A stretch of DNA of 64,000 nt from Glycine soja (GCF_004193775.1 NC_041006.1:29255102-29319101); one strand, 5' to 3'. Shown: positions 32,790 to 45,725, counted from the first letter of the stretch. Program-made: numbers and translations. Notes: generated from the letters alone by a model not told the origin.

Positions 32790-35160
32790 TTCTACTTCTT
32801 CTCCTTCTGATTGTGAAAAAAAGAGAATTAATAGGAAATGATGAGGTTGCTAATGTTGAGAGAGGTAAGAGTTGAGATGTCCATAATGATGAACTTGATG
32901 TTGGCAATAGTGAAGATGATGATTGTATTCAAATTACTGACTGAGTGAGTAAGAAGAGAAATAAAGTGTCCTTAAAAATGAAAAAATAGAAACAAATGAA
33001 ATTTTCCTGAAGGAAGACAAAGAGTTAAGTAGAGTAGGAAGGATAAGTTTTCTCCTGTTACTATTTCTAGGTATGAGTAGGTGTTTGAAGAGGTTTACTC
33101 TTATCCAACTTGTTTTCAAACTAGTGAGTCAATAACTCTCCTTAAGACAAAAATCGATTTGACAATTTCTAATGATTATGAGCTGTTGATTGTACAACCT
33201 TGTAGTTTGGATGAGCGTGTGTTTCTAAAAGCTTCTAAAAATGAATTTGACTTTGTATATCTATATGAGGACGTATTTAAAGAGTTGCATGTTTCAACTT
33301 CCCTTTTTTGATTTTGAATGTGAAGTGTTGAGCACTATGAATGTTGCACATGCTCAACTCCACCCTAATATTCGGGTTTTTTTTTACGATCTTTTCAAAT
33401 TCTTTGTAGAAGTTTGAAAACTGTTCCTACTATCAACAAATTTATGTATTTTTATCAATTGAAAATGGAGTTAAAATCGGGTGAGCTTCTTTAAATGCTT
33501 ATAAATTTGAGAAATTGTTCTTGATTTATAACCAATCATGGAAGAATTTCAAATCTAACTTCTTCTGAATTTTTCCTAATCCTGAGTGTAGGGACTCAAA
33601 ATAATTATTTTTCAAAGAGGATGGCAAAACTCCTAAATTTCCTTTCTATTGGCAACATTTCCTATTCAAATTAAAATCTCTTCCTTATCAAGTGTTGTCA
33701 CCCCAAGAATTTAAGGATATTAATATTATAGGAGAATGGCCTTATGAGATGTCCTATAAATTCATTTTGGCCATTCCTAATTCAAATCATCCTGATCAGA
33801 TTTTGAGTCATGAGTATGTGTTGTATTTCTTTGGTGTTGTTACCATTTTTTTTTAATTTGAATGTTTAATGAGTTCTAAACCATTTTCTTTATGCAAATG
33901 CAGAAGTCATAAAGGGCTATGGTTATAAGAGTTTGAGGACCTTGGTTACTGATGACCAAGTAGATCTTTTGTTGGATCTCGAAAAGCAGAAGAAGAGGAA
34001 GAGAGTTAAGAATTCCTCAAAAATTGAATTGGGAGGAGTATCTAAACCTCTTGGTGGAAGTGATTTTGTTGGAGACGAAGTTGTTGTTGGTGGTAAGCTT
34101 GTTCAACAAGATCAAATCATTGATTTGACCATCTCGAATGTGTAGCCCGAGATGTAGATAAGAAAAGAGATTGAGTTAGAAAAATAAAAAAAATAAAAAG
34201 AAAAAGGAAGAGTAGGCATAAGGCGAAAAACAACTCGAGTTAGAGAAAGAAAAAGAGAAAAAGTAATTGAAAAAGAAAGAGCAAGAGATAAAAAAGAAGA
34301 TGACTTTTGCTCTTCAAGGAAGTAATCAAAGTGGTCCTATTTTGGTTAGTCAACACAGGGATCGCACCAATAAAGCCATCCTTCACTACCATTAAGGTAA
34401 ATTATGCCAATTAGATCATGTCTCGATTGCTTCAAATATTATTTCACTTTGGAATGTTGAGTTGACTGGTCCATAATATGATGAATTATGTTGGACCAAT
34501 GGAGAGTTTGGATGCAACTGAGATTTTCCTTGGTTGATCTCTTGTTGTTGTTCGACACTAGAAGGAAACAATTGCTAGTACTGATGAAAAATTCAAAGTA
34601 ATGTTTGAGCAGTTGAAGACCATGAAAGTTGAGGTTAGTAAAATTTAAAAACTTAAAGTCATTTTGGATAAAAATAGAGAATTAGCCTATAAGTTACATA
34701 GAGATATAGATAAACATGTTTCTTCACTATCTGCCAAGTCTGAAGAAAATAAGGCTTTGAGTACTCGGGTTGTTACATTAGAGAAAGATGTTATTGACGT
34801 TGGTGCCAAACTTGAGGAATTGTCATTTGATCTTGTTTTTTAATAGAACAAGAGTAAGACAGTAGTGGAAGCAAATAAAATTGTTGAAGAGAAATTGAAA
34901 TCTGTTGAATGGGAACTAACCAACCTAAAAAAAACTATTGCAATTTTGGAGGGTGAGTTGTTAAACAAAGAAAAGGTTAATTTTGATCTTGTTACAAGTT
35001 AGAGAAAAAGGCTTAATGCCAAAGATTGTTGTTAATCATTGAGAAGGTTTCAAAAAGGCTTAATGCCAAGTTACCGTGTTGCTTACAAATTTTGATTGTA
35101 AAAGGTTGATGTGAACTGTGATGTAGTGGATGAGGAGATTGTTAGAGAGTCGTAACTTTT
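32790..35160 (+). pseudogene. Gag-like / 'putative gypsy-type transposon' protein, heavily broken
   Basis: Scattered plus-strand frames form one decayed protein. An acidic N-terminal stretch comes first (about 32790-32940), then KTKIDLTISNDYELLIVQPC, FVYLYEDVFKEL and, one frame on, MNVAHAQLHPNIRVF (about 33100-33400). PKFPFYWQHFLFKLKSLPYQ lies near 33640 and a basic EKQKKRKRVKNSSK near 33975. A coiled-coil-like region (about 34600-34990) has repeated Glu/Lys/Leu such as NKALSTRVVTLEKD. This layout (N-terminal domain, then long coiled coil) is that of the plant 'putative gypsy-type transposon' family that accompanies some LTR elements. Several stops and frameshifts are present. No pol follows on this strand. 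Confidence 0.55.
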
Positions 35161-35424
35161 TTCAGAAGAAGAAGAAGAAAAAGAAGAAGAAAAGAATGAA
35201 GCAGACTCAAACACAACCAATTTGTTTGTTGTTCATGTTCTTTATTGTTTTTTGTGTTTTGTATTTTCTTTAAGTGTGTATTGGGTTTGACATATAAGTG
35301 TTGGTTCAATTTGATATTTGATGTAATCAACACTACTAAAGAGATTTGATGTTTAAGTTACATATGAATGAAATGTTGAATTGGAAAGAAATCATAGTAA
35401 ATGAACAAGTTTCTAAAGTAAAGC

Positions 35425-35600
35425 TTAGGCAAGGTTCGGATACGACCTTCAAAGAATTGTTTGAAGAAAACTTAAGTAAGGTTCGGATACGACCTTTGGA
35501 GAGTTGCTTGAAAAAGCTTGAGCAAGGTTCATATACTACCTTTGGAGAGTCACTTGAAAAAGTTTAAGCAAGGTTCATATATGACCTTTGGAGAATGATT
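35425..35600 (+). repeat. Minisatellite of about 48 bp, four copies
   Basis: AAGCAAGGTTCGGATACGAC, followed by CTTTGGAGAGTTG..TTGAAAAA, repeats near 35428, 35477, 35523 and 35570 with a few changes per unit. The plus frame at 35346-35567 reads through it, giving an internally repetitive peptide with no recognisable domain. Confidence 0.75.
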
Positions 35601-35789
35601 GGAAAGCAATTGCAAACATGGGTTTGGAAAACTTCACTCTAGTTTAAAACAGAATGATATTAAGTTAAGGATTATGCTAGATCTTTAACTGTAATGTGGC
35701 TTTAAATGAGTTGCATTCCAGGTCTTGGGAATGAACTTTCTGGCTAGATCTTTAAGTTTCTTGATTCGTTCTCCGGGATACTACTTGTT

Positions 35790-37140
35790 TGTGTGGATGC
35801 AAAATCTACCGGCAAGTGCTCCGGGTCGTCAAGTAAATAATTAAAACGGTGTGAACCAAGTATCGAACTCAGGGAACTTATTCATTTGGTAAAGGTTTGT
35901 TCAATAAGTAGACATTTGCAAACAAAATCATGATTGTGAATGAAAGCAAAAATATGTTCTATTCTAATTACAAAGCAATAAACATGAGCAAGTAAGTGTG
36001 AAAACAGATATCTAAAGGTGTTGGGTCCTTTTACTGAGCAAATTGATGCAATTAAGGATGTTTCTCTAATTAAAGATGTTTTTGTGTTCTATGCTGAAGG
36101 CTCAAGTACTAAACACCGATGTCTCGTGAGTTTAGCCTAATTCTAATTAAACTTTGTTTGCAGATGTCTCTTGTTGAACTTAGCTTAATTGAACAGCTTT
36201 ATGATCACAGCAAAATAAAAACTAAATCATCGCACTCCATGTCCAGACATACGGTAACCTAATCCTGCTCTATCAAGTTCTAAGGAGACAATACATCTTT
36301 CAATGCTAAAGCCCCTAACAGTACACACATATGGGTGATCAAGCCACAAGCATGCAATAATAAGGTACTGATAGAAACAATGAACACATAAAACAACCTT
36401 AATTAGATAGGGAAAGAGTTTTACATCAATTACTTAGCAAGAATCCCTAATTGAGGGTTTAGCCTTCCATAGGAAGGAAGCTCCTTTTACAATGAAGAAG
36501 AGGAATTAAGAGAAATTGCTTGCTTACAAAGGAGTGGGGATGTCTCCTCCACCTCTAGGAACCTCACAATCACTCAAAAACTCACAAATCTTCCTAAAAG
36601 ATAAAAACTTGGCTTCTTTGCTATGTTCTTTGCCTCTGTGTATTTCACTCTTCAAGCTCTGACGGCTATTCAACATTCTCTATCCTCGCCTCCCTTCTTT
36701 TCTGCTATTCCAGGCTTAAAAAGGGCTCATTGACCTCGACGTCGCGCTTAGCGCCATTATCACGCTTGGCGTGAGTAAGTGAATAATCGCTAAGTGCCAA
36801 ACTCGCACTAAGCCTGGAAGGTGACAAATGACTCGTTGAGCGAGCTGATGACGTGCTGAGCGTGTGCCTGCGTGACAGATTCCCTTCCAGATTCCTCTTA
36901 TCCGCTAAGCGCGTTGATGCCTCGATTAGCGGATGACACTCGCTAAGCGCATTGAGCTCGCTTAGCGAGACATCAACTTTAGCACTTCTCCAAAATAGTT
37001 TTTTGCCTGAAATTAAAGAGAAATTGACATTAATTCCATACACAAGGCTTCTACTGAGCACAGATAAAAACAAAGCAAAATTTATTTACAATCCTACAAA
37101 AAGAACCATAAATTGAGGAAAAAATATACATTTTGTAAAA
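35790..37140. repeat. Unassigned dispersed repeat with CGCTAAGCGC motifs
   Basis: It starts near GGATGCAAAATCTACCGGCA and GTGCTCCGGGTCGTCAAGTA. The right part (36735-36975) is more GC-rich and carries many short palindromes: GCGCTTAGCGC, CGCTAAGCGCG, GCTAAGCGC and CTCGCTTAGCGAG. It is adjacent to the Tat pol at 37150 and could be the 3' non-coding end or LTR of that minus-strand element, but I found no termini. The 122-codon minus frame at 36705-37073 has no recognisable domain. Confidence 0.4.
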
Positions 37141-37149
37141 GTTTTCTAT

Positions 37150-40100
37150 AATTTGGTGTAAGCTTTCCTTCTGAGTGATCTTTCCGAGCATCACCTCTCG
37201 TCCTCCAAACTAGGTAGCCTACTATGAAATTTCTTCTTCTAAGTTTGGAGTTTTATTTTTTGGTTACTCTTCTTCTGCATGCTTCCTCTTGGATTCTTTC
37301 CTCATTTCTGACTTCTTCTACTAAGTCTAAATCCACTACTAGAGCTTCAATGTTATCAACTGCATTGTACATCATCCTTCGATGTGAAGGCTTATTGATT
37401 TAAATTGGAATCATGGCATCAATGCCATAGGTTATCTTGAAAGGTGTTTCTTACGTGGTTGATTGTAGAGTTCAGTGATAGCCCCACAGTATGTTTGGAA
37501 GTTCTTTAACCCAAAGTCCTTTTGGAGTTTTTGATAATCACTTCCTTAACTTGGCTGCTTCGGCCTATCCATGCATCTAAGGGTGCTCAACCAAGGATGC
37601 AAGATGTTTGACTCCGAGTTGTTTGAGGAATTCTTAGTAACCTTTTTCAATGAACTGTCTTCCATTGTCTGTTACAATGGCTTGAGGTAAGCCATGTCCG
37701 CAAATTATACTTTTCCATGTGAACTTTGTACTTTCTGGGTTGTAATTATCGCCAGAGGTTCCACTTTAATCGATTTGGTGAAGTAATCTATAACAACAAG
37801 GAGGAATTTGATTTGACTTTTGGCAACTAGAAATGAACCAAGCATGTCCATTCCCTACATGGAAAAAGGCCAAGGGGTTATAATGCTATGAAGTTCCTCA
37901 GTGGGCAAATGTTGAATATTTTTGAATTCCTAACACTCCTTGCATTTCTTGGTGTGCTTGGCACAGTCTGCTTAGATCATTGGCTAATGATATCCTACAC
38001 ATATAACTCGCATTGCTATGATTCTACCTCCCGTGTGCATTCCATATATTCCTTTATGTACTTCGTCCATGACATACTATGGTTGATCTTCACTGATAGA
38101 CTTCAACAAGGGTCTTGTGATTCCTCTTCTAAAAATTTCATGTTTACGATAACATAGTGAGAGGCCTGAAGTTTTACATTCTTGGCTTCTAACTCTTCTG
38201 AAGGTAAGATATTTTTGATGAGGTAGGTCCATATTGGAGACATCCAACCACTTCGAACGACCTAATCAAATAGGACTTTGGCAATGCTCGTGCTTGGTGC
38301 TTTCAACATAACCTGAATGAAGGTTGTATGTTGACCTATCTTTTGATACTGAAAAGGTAAGCTGGGATAGCCTTATTGGCTGCTTCGACCTGCCCATTCA
38401 TCTGAGGGTGCTTAACCAAGGATGCGAGATGTTTGACTGTGTTTTTTGAGGAATTCTTCATAACCTTTTTCAGTGAACTATTTTCTGTTGTCTATTACAA
38501 TGGCTTGAGGTAAGCCATATTCACAATGAGTTCATGGTTGTCAAAGTGTTCCAATAGTTTCTTGACCAAACGATAATATTTTGCATTTGTGTTTCTCTAG
38601 CTTGGAAGACTTCGTTGACTTGCTCGGTGATGAGTTTGGAGTCGTTTCTGCACTTTATTTTCTTGACACTGACCTCTATTGCTAACTTCAGTCTTGCTAT
38701 AAGTGCTTCATAGTCTGCCGATTGTTTGAATCTTTCCAATCAAACTTCAATGACTGTTTTGTTGAGATGTCATTTGTTCCTTCCAAAGTAACTCCAACAT
38801 CACTACTTTTGTTGTTTGAAGCTTCATCTACGTAAAAAATCCCCACCCTTCGTTGTTGCTTTCACTAGGAGGGAATTCGACAATGAGGTCAACTAAGAGC
38901 TTCCCTTTGACAGGCCTTATGGTTTGAACTTCAAACCAAACTTATAATTTGACTGACTATGCTACCATTCTACCTACAAGCTTGGGTTTTCTCATGACTT
39001 GTTTGAGGGGATGGTTGGAGTTTACTGTGATCTAGTGGCTTTGAAAATACAATCTAAACCTTCAAGTCAAGTTAATCAATGCTAAAGATAGCTTTTCAAT
39101 TAAGCTCTAAGATAGATAGGTATAACAATTAAGCTCCAAGTGTTGGTCGAGTGAGGATTAAGGGAGTTTCAAGAAATTTATCGAACTCAGAAAACATCAT
39201 TTCACATTGTTGAGTCCATAAGAAATCTTTTGGCTGCTCCAATAACTTGAAGAAAGGCTTAGCCTTTTTTGCCATTTTTGGTAGAAAATGGGATAAAGAT
39301 GTTAATTTTCCTATTAACTTCTGTACCTCTTTCAAGTTATGAGGGATCCTCATTATGATTACTGCTTCACACTTATCTGGATTGGTTCCAATACCTCTGC
39401 AAGTGATCATGAAACCAATAAATTTTCCTCCTCTGACTCCAAAGGTGCATTTTGTCAGGTTGAGTCACATGTTGTGCTTCCTTAACTCAGCAAGGATTTC
39501 AGATAAATATTTGGGATGATCATTTGGGTCTAATGATTTGACCACTATATTATTAACATACACTTCAATATTTTTTCCCATCAAGTTTCTAAAAACTTTG
39601 TCCATTAACCTTTGATAGGTCATTCCAACATTTTTTAGCCTAAATGACATGACTTTGTAATAGAAGTTTGCATCTTCAGTGTTGAATGATATTTTGTCTT
39701 CATTAGGCAGGTACATTTTGATTTGGTTGTAGCGTGAATAAGCATCAAGAAAACTTAGCTTTTGATATTTGCAAGCACCATCAACAAGTCTTTCAATGTT
39801 GGGTAGTAGGTATGCATCCTTTGGACAAGCCTTGTTTAGATTTGTGTGATCAATGCACATTCTCCATTTTCCATTGGATTTCTTCATCATAACCACATTG
39901 GAGATCCATGTGGAGTACTTAGCTTCTCTGATGAAACCTTCTTTAATCAGCTTCTCATATTTTTCCTTAATAGCTTGTCTTCTTTCTTCTCTAAGTTTCC
40001 TTATTCTTTAAGAGATGGGTTTAGCTTTAGAGAAAAATGGAAAGTTTGTGATAGATGAAATTGGGATCGATACCTAGCATGTCAACTGCACTCCACACAA

Positions 40101-40860
40101 ACAAATTAGCATTCTGCTCCAACACTTCATTTATTTTGTTGGGAAGATTATCATCCATTTCTTTCCCAATCTTCGTGCATTGGTGAGATTCTTTTTTGAG
40201 TTGAAAAAAAGTTCAATTGTTCAATTGGTGTTGGTCTCCTGTCTTCTTCATCTGATTTTTGGTCAAAGTCAAACCAATCAATCGGTTGCAAGTCTTCTAT
40301 GTTCTTGATGTTTGCAATTTTGGCTGGCTTGTCAGAGACCAGGTTGTAAGGTTTAACCAGGAGACTATTGGCATAACATTCTCGACCTTCCTTATGATAT
40401 GCTTTGATAGTGACAATATTACCTTCGGAGTTGGGAAATTTCATGGTGAGATAAGAGGTAGAAATAATGGCCCCCAAGATGCTGACAGTAGTTCGTCCAA
40501 TAAGTATGTTGTAAGACGTGTTAGCATCTATAAGAACATACTGGACGAGTAATGTTCAAGAAAATTTACTCACTCTAAAGGTAGTTTCAAGCTCTATAGC
40601 ACCATTAGTGTGAACTTGTCCTCCTCCAAAATCGATTAAAACCTGTGGATGAGGTTTAATTAGCTTTTGTGAGATGTTTAACATTTTAAAAGTGGACAAG
40701 AAAATGATGATAGAACTTCCTCCATCTATGAAGACTTTTCTCACATCCCAGGTTGTAATTCCAATTGTGATCACTATTGGATCGTCCTGCTTCGGATAAA
40801 CTCCTGTAAAGTCTTCATTTATGGAATGGCTCTGCTCTAGTTTGGCTTCTACTTGTTCTT
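37150..40860 (-). pseudogene. Ty3/gypsy Tat-lineage pol (protease, RT, RNase H, integrase), decayed
   Basis: On the minus strand, in order: protease-like VFIDGGSSIIIFLSTFKML (40774-40556); a linker with KFPNSEGNIVTIKAYHKEGR (40477-40151); RT with MCIDHTNLNKACPKDAY and LSFLDAYSRYNQIKMY (39896-39465), whose active site reads YVNN instead of YVDD; the RT connection with GTNPDKCEAV and LPKMAKKAKPFFKLL (39410-39129); RNase H with ADYEALIARLKLAIEV (near 38720); integrase with WPFSMWGMDMLG, IDYFTKSIKVEPLA and IVTDNGRQF (near 37860-37650), then HPQ.NGQAEAA as a stop-containing version. Many stops and frameshifts occur. A piece of integrase is present twice (38377-38525 and 37556-37705). The motif style LNKACPKD is that of Tat/Ogre elements. 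Confidence 0.82.
37556..38525 (-). repeat. Duplicated integrase segment of about 150 bp
   Basis: 37556-37705 and 38377-38525 both carry, on plus, CATC(T)AAGGGTGCTCAACCAAGGATGC, AGATGTTTGACT, GAGGAATTCTT..TAACCTTTTTC and ACAATGGCTTGAGGTAAGCC. They correspond to the second-Asp-to-Glu part of integrase. The 38.4-kb copy sits out of order, between RNase H and the zinc-binding part of integrase. Confidence 0.8.
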
Positions 40861-40861
40861 A

Positions 40862-42866
40862 CTCCAACAAGGACCTATTCGGCTAAGGTAGCACTCAACT
40901 GGTTAAGATGACTGACTTCTCTATGAAACTCAAAGTTTACTCCCTGTAAGGACCTCACCAAAGCTTTAACTCACTCGAGTGATCTCTAACAAAGGTTAAG
41001 GTCAACTCAAGGAATCTTAGAACAATTTCTTGGTTCAGCTACTACTTAGGGGTGTCTAATCTTAATCTTAGGTTTCCTTTCATCCCAAAGCAACTTCTAC
41101 CTAAGAAGGATCTATAGCTACCTCTCATCTAGACGTAGCATATTCTAAGGGCTATCATCATCTAACTAAAACGCGTACTAAGACGCCTATCACAAAAGGT
41201 GATCCCCAAGAGTTTACAACATCCTTAAGAGACTCCACATACTTCAACCTAACTCGGAACACACTATGACAAGTAACACAAGGCTCACCACCACATCTAA
41301 CTCAGGGTGGGAGATCCTGTACATGCATCCCATGAACACACAGGGCATCAATCATGTCAAGACATGATCAAATACACATAGAGACTATGACGAGTCCTAA
41401 GGTAGTCCTCAGAGAATCCTTAGACTTTGCTCGGATCAACATGGAAGAAGAACTAAGAACTATCTCACTAAACATACGACTATCATCACTAATCCTTTAG
41501 GTCATCTACCTTACGCAAGAATGCTAACTTTCGAGCCTCTCTATACGCGGTCAACAACGCCCTACCAACGACCTTACACTCTCCTTAAGGTTTCACGCTA
41601 AACCTCCAAACTACTCCTCACAACTTTCCCAACTACGCTTAACAACTCTATACCAGACATCTCCCAGGAGCTACAATTATAGTTTTCTATGGGTACTAGA
41701 CCTACTAGATTCTCAATCTCACGCTTAGGTGATAAACTAAGCATATCCTCAAGGAACACAAGTACATGACTTACTAAGCTTGACTTTCGTCTACGGGTAA
41801 CAAGGATCATGCATACTTGGGTATTTCCTCTCGAAACACCTTAAATGACTAGCAAAGGTGAAAGTCTCTCTCTATTAGTGACATAAACAATGACATGATA
41901 AGTTTACCAAACAGATTAACAAGGCGTGGTTGGAAGATAACCATCCCACAATAAGGCTACCCCCGATTAGCTAGGAGGAAATAATGTAAATTAAGAAGGA
42001 TTATTCATTCAAAATCAACAACAAATATTCGAATGAATTTTAGAGATGAAAACATGACTATATCGTACATCAAGAAGCAAATTGTTTAGCCCAGACACAC
42101 AACATAAAGAATGAATTATGCTAGGACTTACAAGTAAAATCAAATCACTTGACCTCAGTATGCAACACAAAGAAATGGGTCGTACCAGAACTGAAAGGTA
42201 CAATCAAAATAGTATTCCTTATGAAATATATCTTGATACAGGAGATCAAACTATAAGGCATTAGCATCTCTATGAACAAGGAATCACAAAAAAACCATAC
42301 TATCTATGCAATCAAGGCAGAGCATCACACTACAAGCATACGTAGACCTATAGGTTTCTATAACGAGTGTATAACGTACATATGAGAAGTAAGAATTAAG
42401 CAGTCACTAAGGATGTATTAAGGAATCACAAGTTTCAACAACTACATTTATGATCACACACAAAGAAAAGAAGGGATTAACTGACACATGTTAACACATC
42501 AATTAAACACGCTCATTCCCAACACACTTGTAGGTTCAAGGTTCTTGATGACATTAATACACACATTAAGTTTTCAAGACCACTTGTATCACCTAATGGC
42601 TTGCCATGACATCTTACCACACTTCATGAATTATAGAGATGGTTGGTCTCATAACTCATGACTCAACAGTGGAATTATCGTATAACTGACATTAAGGATG
42701 CAAGGCACATCACAAGCATCATTCAGTCTCATTTAATCATGCAAAAGAAAATACAAATAATAATTCAAGCATGCTTAACAGAAGAACTCATAAGTAATCA
42801 CACGGAGCGCACACCAAAATATGGTAAGCACATAGCACATAGCACACTAGTCAAAAGGTTCAATTA
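40862..42866 (-). mobile_element. Internal region of the LTR element whose 5' LTR is at 42885-45641
   Basis: The stretch lies inside the PBS at 42868-42879 and so belongs by position to the minus-strand element. I see no gag or pol motif on either strand; the longest minus frames are about 70 codons (41598-41810). A border near 40862 separates it from the Tat pol. It could be a non-coding, large-derivative type internal region or strongly decayed gag. Confidence 0.4.
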
Positions 42867-42867
42867 G

Positions 42868-42879
42868 GCTTTAATACCA
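42868..42879 (-). other. Primer binding site, initiator tRNA-Met type
   Basis: The minus strand reads TGGTATTAAAGC, two changes from TGGTATCAGAGC, the standard PBS of chromoviruses and most copia elements. It lies five bases from the LTR terminus at 42885. Confidence 0.7.
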
Positions 42880-42884
42880 CTAAA

Positions 42885-45641
42885 TGTGACACCTTCTACC
42901 CCGATATACATATAGTGAAAGGAAACATGAAATAAGGAGAGTAATTTAAAAAGATTTATTTCACAACTCAAAATAAAATTTCTCAATGGAGTAAAAGGTT
43001 CACATTCATAATTTATCCAAGTTAAAACTTATCGGTAAGAATATAAAATAAGTTTCGGCTCCAAACAAAGACCATACTGGTATTACAACTGAAATTCCAA
43101 TGAGAAACATGGAAGTAAATCATGTTCAACAACATATCTCAAATAGCATATGATAAAAACAACATAAAATCCTAAGCCCCAATGTCACATTCTATCAGAG
43201 CATATTGTCCTAACGTCCTCTAGCTTAAGGTTATCCATAGTCATCCACTTAACCATTTGCTCCCACGAACACAAGGTTTGAGATCATCACAGGATCCAAA
43301 CATGAACAACACATAAGAAGTGAGTTATCATATTCCTAAACAAGTGGAGATAAACGAAGGCACATATATATAATATAAGTATAACAAGCTCAAATTAACA
43401 CGCTTTGCATCATTTTACCACTCATTGCGTAACATTACTTTTCCCAAGGATTTAATCACAAAATCACATTCCACACCTTCACATTAATCACGTGTTCAGA
43501 ACAACGTATCTCAAGTGCAACACAACATTTCATACTCACACAATTCATTACCCACCATCACGTGACAAGTCACAATGATCATTACTTAGGCGTTATGCAA
43601 TAGATACACTAAGACTGAATCCTATATGCAATGTGGTACCATGTCAGTGAAAAACCTCGTCAAGTACCTAGGAGTGCATGACAAGACAGACCACACACTA
43701 GTAAGTCAGGTCACTCTCACTAGGTAAAATCGTAGGGAGACCAATCAGGGTCACACTGTTTTGCGAGAATGCTTCAATCATGTGGGATCGACACAAGCTT
43801 AAAGGAGCACTCAAACCGGGTGTATTTACCCCCAAGGCCTAGACTCCAAAGAGTCTGTCAGGGTCTCTTCCTCTTGATTCAAGTCCAACCCAGAAAACAT
43901 TTTAATATGTAGACTCTATCTATGAACTATACAAAACACACTACTCCTCAATTGTTTTCAAAATAATTTTAACTCGTCACGCCTCAAAGTGATTCAACTT
44001 GTCGGGTTCCCACAATGGATCCCATCACAATACTTATTGCGCATTAACTCATCGCCCTTAAAGGGTCTTGTAGTCATGTGATTGCACGGTTCATAGCTCA
44101 CAACTCAATGCACACAACATCTCAATACACGTGTGATCTCACAGTTCAATACATACTCAACTTGTCACTTACACAGTTCATCACACTTTCATAATCCCAA
44201 GACATCTCATTTTCATGCCTCATGCATCATATACATATCACACGGTAATAATATTAATATGCTATGTTCATATGACTAATCATCTCATTAAAATAGGCAT
44301 TTAAATGCATATATGTGCCACATAAAATTGAACTATGCAATACACACAACTACTCAATTATTTTCAAAATCATTTTAACTCGTTGCGTCTCAAAGTGATT
44401 CCACTCGTCGGGTTCCACAGTGGATCTCATCCCAATACTCATCGTGCATTAACTCATCGCCCATAAAGAGTCTTACAGTGGATCTCATCCCAATACTTAT
44501 CGCGCATTAACTCAATTAAAAAGAGTTAATAAATAATTAAACTAAAAATGCATTGAAAGTATTTTATCATTGAATCTTAATATATTAATTTCCTTCAATT
44601 TAAACTATTAATTCCTAATTTATTTTAACAGTTCATATACATGTGTGTGTGTGTGTGTGTCTTCTCACAACATGGGGAGTAAAATCCCTCAAACAATTTC
44701 ACATTATCATATCAAAATCAAACGAATCAAAATCATAGGTTCAAAGACACGAAAACACCAAGAGCCCTAAATTTTATCAACCAATTCGCATTAGGGCATC
44801 AATTAGCCCATCAAACATAACAATCTTGTGATTATAATCATAAAGGTAGAATTACAATATAGTAAACATTCCAAAATAAACCCTAATTTAAGCCTTTAAG
44901 GATCGATACACATGTTCATTCTAACCTCAATTGTGATAAATTCAACCCTTACTTCTAAGCAGGCTCATGTGTGTAGTCCGACAGTGATAGCGACGTCTCC
45001 AGCAATTTCCTAAGATTCCTCAAGCTTTTCCTCGGGTTGCTCCGCTAGGGTTTCCAAGCATTAAAGAGAAGGAGAAGGGATTGGAACCTTAATTTCACTA
45101 TCTTTGTGCGAGGAACATTTCTTTCTCTAAAGACATTATTTTGTAAATCCTAACGATGAGAATTTGAGAAAATGAGTTCTGAAGGGGATGTCCAAATTTC
45201 AGGACGATCTAACGATTGACGAGTCTGAGATCATAGTTTTACTAGAGAAGGTTTGAGTGTATGTCAAAAAATATAAGGTTTTGGGAAAGAAAGAAGGGAG
45301 AACGAATTTGGGAGAAAGAAAAAGCGTAGAGACGTATCATAATTGTAAAAACTGATATAATATGTTTCTATTTATAATTAAGGTACTTTGAGCCTATTAT
45401 TTACTTAATTTTTTTTATTTTATTGTTTTATAAAAATGAACTCTATTTTACTTTCTCATTAAATAAATAACCAATTAAAATATTCTTTTATTTTCTAAAA
45501 TATCATTTTACTCTATTTATTTTCTAATACTATGAAATCCTTATTTTAATTAACAAAAACTCTTTTCTCTCATTTATTTAATTTCTAAATGCTTTATTAA
45601 TTTTTAAATATTTTTTTATTTTACGAAAACGGGGTGTTACA
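42885..45641 (-). mobile_element. Chromovirus-type LTR, 2.76 kb
   Basis: The plus strand begins TGTGACACCTTCTACCCCG and ends AAACGGGGTGTTACA; in element orientation it starts TGTAACACCCCGTTTTCG. The ends are an imperfect inverted repeat. The PBS on its left side shows it is the 5' LTR of a minus-strand element. A start of this kind with a 2-3 kb length resembles Tekay/Del chromoviruses; that lineage is an inference because no pol can be tied to it. Its inserted position is marked by the flank at 45643, which matches 30455-30545. It contains a (GT)n microsatellite at 44642-44660. Confidence 0.7.
43945..44515. repeat. Diverged direct repeat inside the LTR
   Basis: CAATTGTTTTCAAAATAATTTTAACTCG..CTCAAAGTGATTC..GTCGGGTTCC..TGGATC..ATC..AATACTTAT..GCATTAACTCATCGCCC occurs at about 43947-44060 and 44352-44465, 405 bp apart. 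A partial third copy of its last part (GTGGATCTCATCCCAATACT) lies at 44478. Confidence 0.75.
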
Positions 45642-45642
45642 T

Positions 45643-45725
45643 AGGACATCTTTCTGCCTAGATATCGAACTTGTGTGTAATTTATAATATTGAGTATAAT
45701 TTGAGCTTATGATTCATACGATATA
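45643..45725. repeat. Flank shared with the repeat at 30455-30545
   Basis: AGGACAT.TTTCTGCCTAGATATCGA..TTGTGTG..TATAATATTGAGTATA..GAGCTTATGA matches the 30.46-kb region. The LTR element therefore inserted into another copy of that dispersed repeat. Confidence 0.6.
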
